NCBI GenBank assembly: GCA_963834405.1
Contig: CAWIBX010000002.1
Coordinates: 124,001-188,000, forward strand
Length of the DNA: 64,000 nucleotides
Source of the DNA: Bog-473 sp963834405
Lineage (GTDB): Bacteria; Actinomycetota; Acidimicrobiia; Acidimicrobiales; RAAP-2
Direction: 5' to 3'
Below, piece by piece: positions 56,264-64,000 of this stretch. Position 1 is the stretch's first letter. Each line of letters opens with the position of its first letter. The translations under genes were made by a program, and so were the position numbers. The notes beneath the pieces were generated by a model. It had not been told where the DNA came from. It searched no databases and worked only from the letters and a program-made list of their open reading frames with translations.

Positions 56264-56716
56264 TCAGCGAGTGTGCGTCCGAGCGGCCGCAGTGGCCAGC
56301 CCCTGCACGCAACGGCCGATGAATGCTCCCAGCTGACGCCGGTAGATCCAGCCCGTCCCCGGGACCTTGGCCTCGAACGTCGAATGCCAGCGGATCAGCG
56401 TCCCCTCGGCGGCCGGGCCCATCGTCACGACCGCTTTGTAGTCACGGAGCGGCATCCCTTTCTCGAGCACGTAGGAGAAGGCCTCGCCGGGGCGGCGCTC
56501 CACCACGCGCTCGCGGCTCTTCACCGGCCCGGTCTTGAAGAGGCGCACCGCGCCGAGCCCCTCCGATTCCCCACCGGCATGAGAGCCCGGGGAGAGCAGC
56601 TCGAAGGAGCCGATGGGAGACCACTCCGGCCAGGTGGAGCCGTCGGCGAGCAGGTCATAGACCGCGTCCGGTGTGGCGGTCGTGGTGGCCGTCCGGTCGA
56701 TCACCTGTGGGGCCAT
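56264..56716 (-). CDS. SRPBCC family protein next to a TetR regulator
   Basis: A 150-residue START-like protein: VIDRTATTTATPDAVYDLLADGSTWPEWSPIGSFELLSPG at the N-terminus, EAFSYVLEKGMPLRDYKAVV in the middle and a C-terminal helix YRRQLGAFIGRCVQGLATAA. It probably binds a hydrophobic ligand. ATG at 56716 is divergent from the TetR gene (56793), and the operator-like palindrome between them suggests that the TetR protein controls it. Confidence 0.82.
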   Translation of the reverse strand: MAPQVIDRTATTTATPDAVYDLLADGSTWPEWSPIGSFELLSPGSHAGGESEGLGAVRLFKTGPVKSRERVVERRPGEAFSYVLEKGMPLRDYKAVVTMGPAAEGTLIRWHSTFEAKVPGTGWIYRRQLGAFIGRCVQGLATAAARTHTR

Positions 56717-56777
56717 GGTCGCCTCCCCTCTTCGGGTCGTCGCTCTGGTGCAGGTCGCTTCCGTGGTCGGCTGCGAG

Positions 56778-56793
56778 TGTACCATTTGGTACA
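56778..56793. promoter_or_regulatory. Palindromic operator at the TetR gene
   Basis: TGTACC-ATTT-GGTACA is a perfect 6-bp inverted repeat with a 4-bp spacer that ends on the A of the TetR start codon. Its position between the divergent TetR and SRPBCC genes and its TetR-type symmetry suggest autoregulation and control of both genes. Confidence 0.6.
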
Positions 56794-57455
56794 TGCCAGC
56801 ACAAACGCCGGAGACGGGACGGCCAGCCCCGGCCCGGGCACGGCTGCTCGACGCGGTGATCGACCACTTCACGACCGACGGGCTGGCCGACCAGAGCCTG
56901 CGGCGCATCGCCGACGCCGTCGGCACGAGCCACCGCATGCTCCTCTACCACTTCGGATCCAAGGACGGGCTTCTGCTCGAGGTGGTGCGCGAGGTCGAGG
57001 CCCGGACCCGGGGGCAGTTCGCCGCGGTCGACGACGCCGCGACACCGGAGCGGGCCGACGAGCTCGTGCGCACCATGTGGCGCTACGTGGCCGACCCCGC
57101 GGTCGGGGACTTCGAGCGGCTCTTCTTCGCTCTCTACGGCCGGGCCCTGCAAGGTGACGAGGCGGTGCGGCCGTTGTTGCGGGACGACATCGAGACCTGG
57201 ATCCGCGCCAACACGTCCGTGGCGACCGCGGACGGGGTACCCGAAGACGTCGCCCGGGCCCACGCCCGGCTCGGGCTGGCCGTCACCCGTGGACTCCTCT
57301 TGGACCTCCTGGCCACCGGCGACCGCGCCGGCGTCGACGACGCGCTGGAAGTGTTCGCCCGGCGCTACCGGGGCCGGTGGTGGGAGGAGCGGGAGGATCA
57401 GGCCGAGGTGGGCGCGCCGGGCGCAGGGAGCGGCACCACCGACCGGGCCTCGTAG
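56793..57455 (+). CDS. TetR/AcrR family transcriptional regulator
   Basis: A 220-residue repressor with an N-terminal helix-turn-helix (about 15-60: RARLLDAVIDHFTTDGLADQSLRRIADAVGTSHRMLLYHFGSKDGLL) and a helical ligand domain. ATG at 56793 is embedded in the palindrome at 56778-56793, so the mRNA may be almost leaderless. The last 58 bp overlap the 3' part of the convergent cold-shock-like gene. Confidence 0.88.
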   Translation: MPAQTPETGRPAPARARLLDAVIDHFTTDGLADQSLRRIADAVGTSHRMLLYHFGSKDGLLLEVVREVEARTRGQFAAVDDAATPERADELVRTMWRYVADPAVGDFERLFFALYGRALQGDEAVRPLLRDDIETWIRANTSVATADGVPEDVARAHARLGLAVTRGLLLDLLATGDRAGVDDALEVFARRYRGRWWEEREDQAEVGAPGAGSGTTDRAS

Positions 57456-57652
57456 CGGCCGCGGTGGCCCGGCGCCACGCTGAAGGAGACCTCGGTCCCC
57501 ACGTCGATAGTGCGGCTGCCGTCGGCGATGGCGGTGGCGTGGAAGTCGAGCACGTCGCCCGCGTCTTCCGCCACGACGCCGAGGCCCCGGCCGGGGTCGA
57601 ACGACGTCACCCGCCCGTGATGCGGTCCAGTGGAAGGGACGGGGCGGCCCAT
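57398..57652 (-). CDS. Small cold-shock-domain-like protein coupled to hisG
   Basis: An 84-residue protein resembling a cold-shock domain: GRVTSFDPGRGLGVVAEDAGDVLDFHATAI...RTIDVGTEVSFSV.P..RGRYEARSV aligns along the CspA pattern. The RNA-binding motifs are altered: RNP1 KGFGFI is RGLGVV and RNP2 VFVHF is VLDFH, so the stacking aromatics are mostly lost. The ATG at 57652 comes 1 bp after the hisG stop, implying translational coupling. The stop lies inside the convergent TetR gene. Confidence 0.7.
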   Translation of the reverse strand: MGRPVPSTGPHHGRVTSFDPGRGLGVVAEDAGDVLDFHATAIADGSRTIDVGTEVSFSVAPGHRGRYEARSVVPLPAPGAPTSA

Positions 57653-57653
57653 C

Positions 57654-58553
57654 TCAGTGAACGATCTTGGACAGCGCGATCTCCAGGATGTCGGTCGCGC
57701 CGTGGTCGCGCAGCGCCGGGATCAGCGTGTTGATGTCCGACTTGGCCACGACGGTCTCGAGCGCGAAGGCGCCGCCGCCGGAGAGCTCCGAGACGGTCGG
57801 GGCGCGCAGGGAGGGGAGCACGGAGAGAACGGTCTCGAGGTTCTGGGCCGAGACGTTCAGCTTCACCAGCACCTTGCCGCGCGCTTCGAGCGTCCCCTGC
57901 AACAGGGTGAGGATCTGCTCCATGGCGTGCCGCTTGGCCGGGTCCTCGGCCGACTTCGGGTTGGCGATGAGCTCCGTGTGCGACACCAGCAGCGTCTCGA
58001 TCACCTTGAGACCGGCCGCCCGGAGTGCGCTGCCCGTCTCGGTCATGTCGACCACCGCGTCTGCGATGTCGGGCACCTTGGCCTCGGTGGCGCCGTAGGA
58101 GAGGGCGATGTCGGCATCGATGCCGTGGGTGGACAACGCCTTGCGCGTGAGCTCGGGGTACTCGGTGCTGACCCGCAAGGGGCCCGGGTGCTGGGTCGCC
58201 ACGAGGTCCGCCAATTCGGCCAGCGTGTTGGCCGGCGAGTCGGCGCCCACGGCCAGCACGATCCGAGCCGGGTTGCCGGTCGCTTTCGAGTAGGCCAGCT
58301 TCCCCAGGGAGACCACTTCGCTCCCCCGCTCCTCGATGCAGTCACGGCCCGTGATGCCGAGGTCGAAGAGGCCGTCGGCCACGTAGACCGGGATCTCCTG
58401 CGGACGCAGGATGCGCACCTCGCTGATGCGGGGGTCAGCGATGCCGGCGCGGTAGGCCACGTCCGAGGCTCGGTTCACGGCCAGATCGGCATCCTCGAAC
58501 AGCTGCATGGTGGCGCGTTCGAGCGAGCCCTTGGGCAGGACGAGGCGGAGCAT
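57654..58553 (-). CDS. hisG: ATP phosphoribosyltransferase (long form)
   Basis: First and feedback-controlled step of histidine synthesis. The 299-residue protein starts MLRLVLPKGSLERATMQLFEDADL, has the PRPP-binding segment (ADAVVDMTETGSALRAAGLKVIE) and the C-terminal HisG_C regulatory domain (KVLVKLNVSAQNLETVLSVLPSLRAPTVSEL), so it is the homohexameric long form that does not need HisZ. No hisE or other his genes are adjacent in the window, although hisE-hisG pairing is common. Confidence 0.94.
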   Translation of the reverse strand: MLRLVLPKGSLERATMQLFEDADLAVNRASDVAYRAGIADPRISEVRILRPQEIPVYVADGLFDLGITGRDCIEERGSEVVSLGKLAYSKATGNPARIVLAVGADSPANTLAELADLVATQHPGPLRVSTEYPELTRKALSTHGIDADIALSYGATEAKVPDIADAVVDMTETGSALRAAGLKVIETLLVSHTELIANPKSAEDPAKRHAMEQILTLLQGTLEARGKVLVKLNVSAQNLETVLSVLPSLRAPTVSELSGGGAFALETVVAKSDINTLIPALRDHGATDILEIALSKIVH

Positions 58554-58628
58554 GGGGCTTCCATCTTCGCAGACCGGCTGGTCACGGTGGGACACGTGAC
58601 GGCGACGGTGGTGGGGCAAGCTGTCGCC

Positions 58629-59024
58629 GTGCCCCCGCCCTACGACGTCTACAACTTCCTGAACCTCCTCGGGATTGAGATCTCCTCACCCGACTCGGGC
58701 GGCGATCCGATCGCCCGGCTCACCGTGACGCACGACCTCATCGCCGGCACGGGCTTTCTGTGGGCGCCCGTGGTGATCACGCTGGCCGACGCCCTCTGCG
58801 CCTTCGGCGTGAACCATCACTGGCCGGAGGGGGCGAAGAGCTTCACCACCGTCGACTGCTCGGCCAACTTCATCTCGAGCGCGCGGGAGGGAGAGCTGGT
58901 GATCGCAACGGCCTCGCCGCTGCACACGGGCCGCACGACCCAGGTGTGGGACGCCATGGTGACGAACGAGACCACCGAGCGGCTGATGGCCTCGTATCGC
59001 TGCACGCAGCTGATCCTGTACTGA
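58629..59024 (+). CDS. PaaI-like hotdog-fold thioesterase
   Basis: A 131-residue hotdog protein: GIEISSPDSGGDPIARLTVTHDLIAGTGFLWAPVVITLADALCAFG and the strand FTTVDCSANFISSAREGELVIATASPLHTGRTTQVWDAMVTN. It resembles YiiD/PaaI-type acyl-CoA thioesterases, but the substrate is unknown. GTG at 58629; it is divergent from hisG with 75 bp between starts. Confidence 0.78.
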   Translation: MPPPYDVYNFLNLLGIEISSPDSGGDPIARLTVTHDLIAGTGFLWAPVVITLADALCAFGVNHHWPEGAKSFTTVDCSANFISSAREGELVIATASPLHTGRTTQVWDAMVTNETTERLMASYRCTQLILY

Positions 59025-59088
59025 CTCCGTGAGCCTGGGCAGCTCGGACGGCTGACGGAGCCGGCGCGGGCGGGCGGGCCGTGCGCGG

Positions 59089-59622
59089 CTACGAAAGCGG
59101 GCGGTTGCGCAGGAGGCGAACCATCTCTATGCCGGTGAGTGCGGCTTCGCGCCCCTTGTTGGTCTCGTCGGGCCGGGAACGCTCGAGCGCCTGTTCCAGG
59201 GTGTCGGTGGTGAGCACCCCGAAGACGACCGGGATGCCGGTCGCCAGCTGTACCTGCTGGATCCCCGACGCGCACTCCCCTGCCACGAAGTCGTAGTGGC
59301 CGGTCTCGCCGCGGATGACGGCGCCGAGGCACAGCACCGCGTGGACCTTCTCGGAGCGGGCGAAGGCGCGGGCGACGAGGGGCAGCTCGAAGGCGCCCGG
59401 CGCCCAGGCGACCATGATGTCGCCCTGGTCGGTGCCGGCCTCGGCCAGCGCATCGAGCGCGCCGTCAAGCAGCCGCATGGTCACGCCCCCGTTGAAGAGT
59501 GCGCACGCGATCCCGCAGCGGAGTCCCGCCCCGTTGGGCTCGCCCCGCAGGCTCAGGCCGACGCGCGACGCCACCTCTTCCAGGGCGCCATCCGGCATTG
59601 CGATGATGTCCGAGCCGGCCAC
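59089..59622 (-). CDS. ribH: 6,7-dimethyl-8-ribityllumazine synthase
   Basis: Condenses the ribBA product dihydroxybutanone phosphate with the pyrimidine intermediate. The 177-residue protein shows WAPGAFELPLVARAF, the catalytic GAVIRGETGHYDFVAGE and PVVFGVLTTDTLEQALERS. N-terminus is slightly long. It follows ribBA on the same strand after a 155-bp gap in which I see no other gene. Confidence 0.95.
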   Translation of the reverse strand: MAGSDIIAMPDGALEEVASRVGLSLRGEPNGAGLRCGIACALFNGGVTMRLLDGALDALAEAGTDQGDIMVAWAPGAFELPLVARAFARSEKVHAVLCLGAVIRGETGHYDFVAGECASGIQQVQLATGIPVVFGVLTTDTLEQALERSRPDETNKGREAALTGIEMVRLLRNRPLS

Positions 59623-59777
59623 TACGTCGTGGTCCGCCTTCGTGGGCGACGGCCCGACCTGACGGTGAGGGTCACGGCTTCACTGTTGCACAGCACCCCG
59701 TGACGGAACCGTGACGGCCCTCGAGGAGGCGCCACGCCGAGGTGCGGTTCGATTTGGAACGAGGGCGGCGGCTGACG

Positions 59778-60998
59778 TCAGAGGACGTCGTCGAGCCCGT
59801 GCAGGAGGTGGCCCATGCGCTCCCGTTTGGTGCGCAGGTAGGCGATGTTCTCCGGGTTGGGCGACGCCTGGAGGGCCACCCGCTCGGTGATGTCGAGCCC
59901 GAAGCCCTCGAGGCCCCCGTACTTGACCGGGTTGTTGGTCATCAGGCGCATGGTCGTGACCCCGAGGTCCACGAGAATCTGGGCGCCGATGCCGTACTCC
60001 CGGCTGTCTATCGGGAGTCCCTGCTGCAGGTTGGCGTCGACCGTGTCGTGCCCCTCTTCCTGGAGTTGGTAGGCGCGGATTTTGTGGCCGAGGCCGATGC
60101 CGCGCCCCTCGTGGCCGCGCAGGTAGATCAAGACGCCCCGGCCTTCCTGTTCGATCAGCTCGAGCGCGGCGTGCAGCTGGGGGCCGCAGTCGCAGCGCAG
60201 CGACCCGAAGACGTCGCCGGTGAGGCACTCCGAGTGGACGCGCACGAGCACGTCCTCGGTGCCCGCCACCTCTCCCATGACGAGCGCAAGGTGCTGCTCG
60301 TTGTCGAGGACGGACTCGTAGACGAGGGCCCTGAACTCGCGACCCTGGGCCGGGATCCGCGCTTCAGAGACGAGGCGCACGAGCTTCTCGTTCTGGCGCC
60401 GGTAGCGGATGAGATCGGCGATGGAGATGAGAGGCAGGTCGTGCTTCTTGGCGAAGCGCTCGAGGTCCGGTAGCCGTGCCATCCCGGACTTGTCCTCGGT
60501 CACGATCTCGCAGAGAACCCCGGCCGGCGAGAGACCGGCCGACCGGCACATGTCGACGGTCGCCTCGGTGTGTCCGGCGCGCTTGAGCACGCCGCCGGGG
60601 CGGTAGCGCAACGGGAAGATGTGCCCCGGCCGGTTCAGGTCGTTGGGCCGGGTGTTGGGATCGATCAGGGCGGCGATGGTGGAGGCCCGGTCGGCGGCCG
60701 AGATGCCCGTCGTCGTGCCGTGCCGGTAGTCGACGCTCACGGTGAACGCCGTCCGTTGGGCCTCGGTGTTGGCCGTGACCATCAGGGGCAGGTCGAGCAA
60801 GTCGGCCCGCTCCGGCAGCAACGGGACGCAGATGACCCCCGACGTGTGCGTCAGGAAGAACGCGATGTGCTCGGGCGTGGCCGCCTCGGCGGCCATGATC
60901 AGGTCACCCTCGTTCTCGCGGTCCTCGTCGTCGACGACGACCACCATGCCCAGCCGGGCGATCTGGTCGATCGCCTCCTGCACCGTCGAAAACCCCAT
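59778..60998 (-). CDS. ribBA: Bifunctional dihydroxybutanone-phosphate synthase / GTP cyclohydrolase II
   Basis: Supplies both starting materials for riboflavin. RibB domain (1-200): VVVVDDEDRENEGDLIMAAE, SGVICVPL and GGVLKRAGHTEATVD. RibA domain (205-406): zinc cysteines in SECLTGDVFGSLRCDCGPQL, YLRGHEGRGIGL, and TNNPVKYGGLEGFGL. Normal length (406). ATG at 60998 overlaps the ribD stop by one base (TGATG). Confidence 0.96.
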   Translation of the reverse strand: MGFSTVQEAIDQIARLGMVVVVDDEDRENEGDLIMAAEAATPEHIAFFLTHTSGVICVPLLPERADLLDLPLMVTANTEAQRTAFTVSVDYRHGTTTGISAADRASTIAALIDPNTRPNDLNRPGHIFPLRYRPGGVLKRAGHTEATVDMCRSAGLSPAGVLCEIVTEDKSGMARLPDLERFAKKHDLPLISIADLIRYRRQNEKLVRLVSEARIPAQGREFRALVYESVLDNEQHLALVMGEVAGTEDVLVRVHSECLTGDVFGSLRCDCGPQLHAALELIEQEGRGVLIYLRGHEGRGIGLGHKIRAYQLQEEGHDTVDANLQQGLPIDSREYGIGAQILVDLGVTTMRLMTNNPVKYGGLEGFGLDITERVALQASPNPENIAYLRTKRERMGHLLHGLDDVL

Positions 60999-61993
60999 CA
61001 GGCGGCCACCTCCACGCGGATGTCCTCCCCCATCCGCTCGACCGAGATCAACCTGCCTTGCCACACATCTCCAATTGTGCCAGCCCCCGGCCCGGCAAAG
61101 AGCGGCCGGCCGTCGTCGCCCCCGAAGAGCTTGGGCGCCAGGTACAGGACGTAGCGATCGACGAGCCCGGCGGCGTGGAAGTCGTGCGCCACGGTGGGGC
61201 CCCCTTCGACGAGCAGCTGGAGCACGCCTCGCCGCCCGAGCTCACCCAGGACGTCGCCCAGGTCGCCCGAGAGCTCCAAAGCGGGCTGCACCCTGGCCCC
61301 GGCGGGGGCGCGGCCCAGGACCACCCGGAGGGGTTGGTCCCGGTCGACGCCATCGTCCAGGCGGACTGTCAGCTCGGGGTCGTCGGCCCGCACGGTGCCG
61401 GCCCCGACCAGGATGGCGTCCGAGTCCGCCCGCAGGCGGTGGACGTCCCGGCGGGAGGCCTCGCCGGTGATCCAGCGGCTGGTGCCGTCGGGCGCCGCCG
61501 TGCGGCCGTCGAGGCTCGACGCCATCTTGAGCACCACCCAGGGGTGTCCCGTGGTCCGGTGCTTCAGATAGGGCGCCAGCTGGGCGGCGACCTCGTCCGC
61601 GACCACCCCCACGGTCACCTCGATGCCGGCGTCGCGCAGCGCCGTGATTCCCCGCCCGGCCACCTGGGGGTCGGGGTCCTCGATGCCGATCACGACCCGG
61701 GCGATTCCCGCCTCGATGACGGCGTCCGTACAGGGCGGTGTCCGTCCCTGGTGAGCACACGGCTCGAGCGTGACGTAGAGCGTGGCGCCCTGGGCGCGGG
61801 TGCCGGCGAGGGCGAGCGCGGCGACCTCGGCGTGGGGGCCGCCGGGCGGGGCGGTGGCGCCTTCGAAGGCGTCGGCGGGAGCGGTTGCGCCGGCGGGGAC
61901 GACGACGCTACCCACCCAGGGGTTGGGGGCCGTCGTGGTGCGGACCTCGGCGGCCAGGGCCATCGCCCGGCGCATGCGCTCCACATCATCCAT
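60998..61993 (-). CDS. ribD: Diaminohydroxyphosphoribosylaminopyrimidine deaminase / uracil reductase
   Basis: Deaminates then reduces the pyrimidine intermediate of riboflavin synthesis. Deaminase domain (1-145) with the zinc ligands PHAEVAAL and EPCAHQGRTPPC; reductase domain (150-331) with KMASSLDGRTAAPDGTSRWITG and VEGGPTVAHDF. 331 residues. ribE, often found between ribD and ribBA, is absent here. A -35/-10 promoter lies at 62038-62066. Confidence 0.94.
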   Translation of the reverse strand: MDDVERMRRAMALAAEVRTTTAPNPWVGSVVVPAGATAPADAFEGATAPPGGPHAEVAALALAGTRAQGATLYVTLEPCAHQGRTPPCTDAVIEAGIARVVIGIEDPDPQVAGRGITALRDAGIEVTVGVVADEVAAQLAPYLKHRTTGHPWVVLKMASSLDGRTAAPDGTSRWITGEASRRDVHRLRADSDAILVGAGTVRADDPELTVRLDDGVDRDQPLRVVLGRAPAGARVQPALELSGDLGDVLGELGRRGVLQLLVEGGPTVAHDFHAAGLVDRYVLYLAPKLFGGDDGRPLFAGPGAGTIGDVWQGRLISVERMGEDIRVEVAA

Positions 61994-62037
61994 GGGTCAC
62001 GTCCTCAGGTGGTTGGGTCCATGCCCGTCAAGCGGCA

Positions 62038-62066
62038 ATTGTAGAACACGTTTCATTTTTTGTCGA
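62038..62066 (-). promoter_or_regulatory. ribD promoter
   Basis: On the minus strand TCGACA (62061-62066) and TACAAT (62038-62043) are separated by exactly 17 bp in an A/T-rich stretch unusual for this genome. The start point would be near 62031, giving a leader of only about 37 nt; there is no room for an FMN riboswitch. Confidence 0.65.
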
Positions 62067-62076
62067 GAGTCCCAGG

Positions 62077-62754
62077 TCAGGACCGCTCAAGGACGGCTTC
62101 GAGCCGGGTGATGTCCTCGACGAGCGCCGTGTGCGGCGCCGCGGCCAGCGTGGCCTCGTCGTGGGCGCCGCTCAGGACACCGATGACCGCCCCGGCGCGG
62201 GCGGCGGCGCCGGCCTCGAGGTCGCTCACCGTGTCCCCCACCACCGCGACGGTGGCGGGGTCGGACACGCCGAGGCGTTCCATGGCGCCGAGGATCATGT
62301 CGGGGGCCGGACGGCCCCGTCCGACGTCGGCCGGGGACAGGGCGAGGTCGACGAGGTCGCCCCAGCCGAGCGCGGCGAGCAGCGCGTCCCGGGTGGACGG
62401 TGCGAAGCCTGTCGTCAGGCAGACGTGGACGTCACGGGCGCGCAGGCTGTGGAGCACGTCCGCCGCGCCGGCGACTGGTTGGACGGCGCCCGTGGCCACG
62501 ATGGCGTCGTAGGCGTCGGCGAAGGCAGTCGTGGCGCGCGCCGCCTCGGGCTCGGGGAGCAGCGTCGCGAAGACATCCGCCTTGGACCAGCCCATCGTTT
62601 CGTGAACGACGCGGCGCGCCCCGGCGAAGCGGGGCTGGTCGGGCGTGATGCCGACGGCGGCAAGGGCGCGCTCGAAGGCGTGGTCGACGGCACCGTCGTC
62701 CCGGACCGTCGTCCCCGCCATGTCGAGGCAGACCAGGGTGAAGCGCCCGATCAT
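62077..62754 (-). CDS. Phosphonatase-like HAD hydrolase
   Basis: A 225-residue HAD phosphatase with the nucleophile motif CLDMAGTTVRDDG (D-x-A-G-T as in phosphonoacetaldehyde hydrolases), the cap residues GWSKADVF, LTTGFAPSTRD, the GRPAPDM lysine/arginine region and VGDTVSDLEAG. It fits the phosphonatase-like family TIGR03351 that accompanies the oxidoreductase encoded next to it. The two genes overlap by 4 bp. Substrate unproven; no phnW or phosphonate transporter is in the window. Confidence 0.83.
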   Translation of the reverse strand: MIGRFTLVCLDMAGTTVRDDGAVDHAFERALAAVGITPDQPRFAGARRVVHETMGWSKADVFATLLPEPEAARATTAFADAYDAIVATGAVQPVAGAADVLHSLRARDVHVCLTTGFAPSTRDALLAALGWGDLVDLALSPADVGRGRPAPDMILGAMERLGVSDPATVAVVGDTVSDLEAGAAARAGAVIGVLSGAHDEATLAAAPHTALVEDITRLEAVLERS

Positions 62755-63944
62755 GTGTGCGCCTTTGGCTGGGGCCCGTGGCTGGCAGTGGCCGCGGGCG
62801 AGCGGACGCCGGCCGCCTCGAGCGTGTCGGCCGCGATGGCCGGCGCGCAGGTCATGCCGCGGCCGCCGGGCCCGGTGACCATGAGCACCCCCGGCCGGAT
62901 CTCGTCGCGGAGGCACACACTGCCGTCCCGGCACTGGGCGTACACGCCCTCCCACCGCCGGCGCACAGGAGGCAGTGGCACGCCGAGGATCCGCCCGGCC
63001 CGGGCCAGGAGCTCGTCGGTCGGGTCGTCGGCCAGGGCGAAGTCGAAGGGCTCGTCGTAGGCGTGCGTGTCCCCGATGGTGAGCGAGCCGTCGGGACGTT
63101 GCACGAGGAGCAGCTGCAGGTGGTGTGCCGTCGCGACGGCGTTCTGCTCCCCCAGCCGGTCGAGGGGCGCGACCTCGTAGGCCGGGTAGTAGCGCAGCGT
63201 GTCGGCGTCGGCCAGCGAGGTGGTGAGGCGGGGGGCAAAGGGCGCCGTCTCGAGCATCTGGAGCCGCACCCGCCGCAGTCGCGCGGTCTGGGCGTCGGTG
63301 CCCGGGAGGTGGTCGTAGGCCGCGCCGGTCGCCACGACGACCACCTCGCCGCGCCAACGGCGGCCCTTGGTGTCGACCACCGTGTGGGGCTCGGCCGCGA
63401 CGACCCGGTGTCCGGGATGGAAGCGGTAGCGGTCCGGCGCCGTGTTCTGCAGGTGCGCGCGCAGGGCGCCGGGCACCTGACGCGGTTCGACGACCGCGTC
63501 CTCCGCGCAGTGCAGGGCGCCGGCGACGTCACCCGCGACGGCCGGGTTGCAGGCCTTGACCTCGCCCGGTTCGAGGAAGGTGATGCCGCGGGCGGCCGCG
63601 TCGGGGTGTCTCGCGAAGGCCTCCATGACGGTGCGTTCCTCGGCGCGGCAGGCGACGGTCAGGGACGGCGTCGGCCGGAACCCGATCCCCGGCACCTCCG
63701 CCGCGATCTCCTCCCACCGGCGGCGGGCCCGGCGGGCTGCGTGGAGCTCCTCACCCGAGCGCCGGCCGCTCACCCAGACCAAGCCGAAGTTGCGCACCGA
63801 GGCGCCCCGGGGTTCGTCATCGGCCTCGAGGTGATCCACCCGGAGGCCGGCACGGACGAGCTCGAGCGCATGCCACGTGCCGATGACGCCGGCGCCGACC
63901 ACGACGGCCCGTCCCACGCCGGCCGGTTGCGCACGGCCGCTCAC
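62751..63944 (-). CDS. FAD-dependent oxidoreductase, TIGR03364-like
   Basis: A 397-residue DAO-type flavoenzyme: N-terminal dinucleotide fold AVVVGAGVIGTWHALELVRAGLRVDHLEAD, ASVRNFGLVWVSGRR, VEPRQVPGALRAHL, and the C-terminal GGRGMTCAPAIAADTLE. This subfamily is found with phosphonatase-like HAD genes in phosphonate catabolism clusters, matching the overlap with the gene downstream. GTG at 63944 precedes the fold by about 12 residues, but the frame stays open to the window edge, so a longer protein is possible. Confidence 0.83.
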   Translation of the reverse strand: MSGRAQPAGVGRAVVVGAGVIGTWHALELVRAGLRVDHLEADDEPRGASVRNFGLVWVSGRRSGEELHAARRARRRWEEIAAEVPGIGFRPTPSLTVACRAEERTVMEAFARHPDAAARGITFLEPGEVKACNPAVAGDVAGALHCAEDAVVEPRQVPGALRAHLQNTAPDRYRFHPGHRVVAAEPHTVVDTKGRRWRGEVVVVATGAAYDHLPGTDAQTARLRRVRLQMLETAPFAPRLTTSLADADTLRYYPAYEVAPLDRLGEQNAVATAHHLQLLLVQRPDGSLTIGDTHAYDEPFDFALADDPTDELLARAGRILGVPLPPVRRRWEGVYAQCRDGSVCLRDEIRPGVLMVTGPGGRGMTCAPAIAADTLEAAGVRSPAATASHGPQPKAHT

Positions 63945-64000
63945 CGGCGCGTCGTGGGCGGACGCATCGTTCAGCTCGTGGCAGAGCGCGCGCCGACAAC

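Noticed and set aside
61994..62076. FMN riboswitch before ribD
   Set aside because: The gap is only 83 bp, the promoter occupies part of it and no RFN-type sequence is present.

Overview
The window is a GC-rich chromosomal segment of an actinobacterium. Two gene blocks match the order known from Mycobacterium and Streptomyces: gcvH-garA-ftsR-bifunctional nuclease, and infC-rpmI-rplT-tsnR-pheS-pheT followed by argCJBDFRGH. Repeat remnants of the 'GGYW...DGGVFNF' type, a class I FbaB aldolase and KorAB make an Acidimicrobiia-like lineage plausible, but that placement is inference.

Layout. 1-26 kb holds mostly metabolic and housekeeping genes: thiG/thiD, a membrane glycosyltransferase, an S9 peptidase, an AcuI-type reductase, maf, the ftsR/garA/gcvH block, a fused sugar-nucleotidyltransferase/phosphomannomutase with a CDP-alcohol phosphatidyltransferase, a MoxR-DUF58-transglutaminase operon whose last gene is frameshifted, korAB, fbaB and an L,D-transpeptidase. 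27.5-35.5 kb is one rRNA operon on the minus strand (16S-23S-5S) with a recognisable promoter, processing stems and terminator. 36-47 kb carries a DNA glycosylase, a wax-ester synthase/DGAT and the complete arginine operon. 47-55.6 kb carries two tandem GNAT proteins and the pheST-tsnR-rplT-rpmI-infC block. 55.8-64 kb carries a TetR/SRPBCC pair, hisG, riboflavin genes (ribD-ribBA and ribH, no ribE) and a phosphonatase-like HAD with its FAD oxidoreductase partner.

The outstanding feature is the 23S rRNA gene. It is about 5.2 kb long instead of 3.1 kb because it contains four related group I introns (390, 704, 307 and 744 nt). By hand alignment they lie after E. coli positions U1911, U1931, U2262 and U2604, all in the functional centre of the ribosome (helix 69, P-loop, peptidyl-transferase centre). 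Two encode apparently intact single-motif LAGLIDADG homing endonucleases, one keeps a collapsed endonuclease remnant and one has none. Two of the introns are separated by a 20-nt exon, and the endonuclease reading frames run through the ribozyme core itself.

Most genes sit in tightly packed operons with 4-bp stop/start overlaps. Regulation visible in sequence includes an ARG-box-like operator with a leaderless promoter at argC, a palindromic operator at the TetR gene, a -35/-10 promoter for ribD, an rrn promoter, and a probable AUC start codon on infC.
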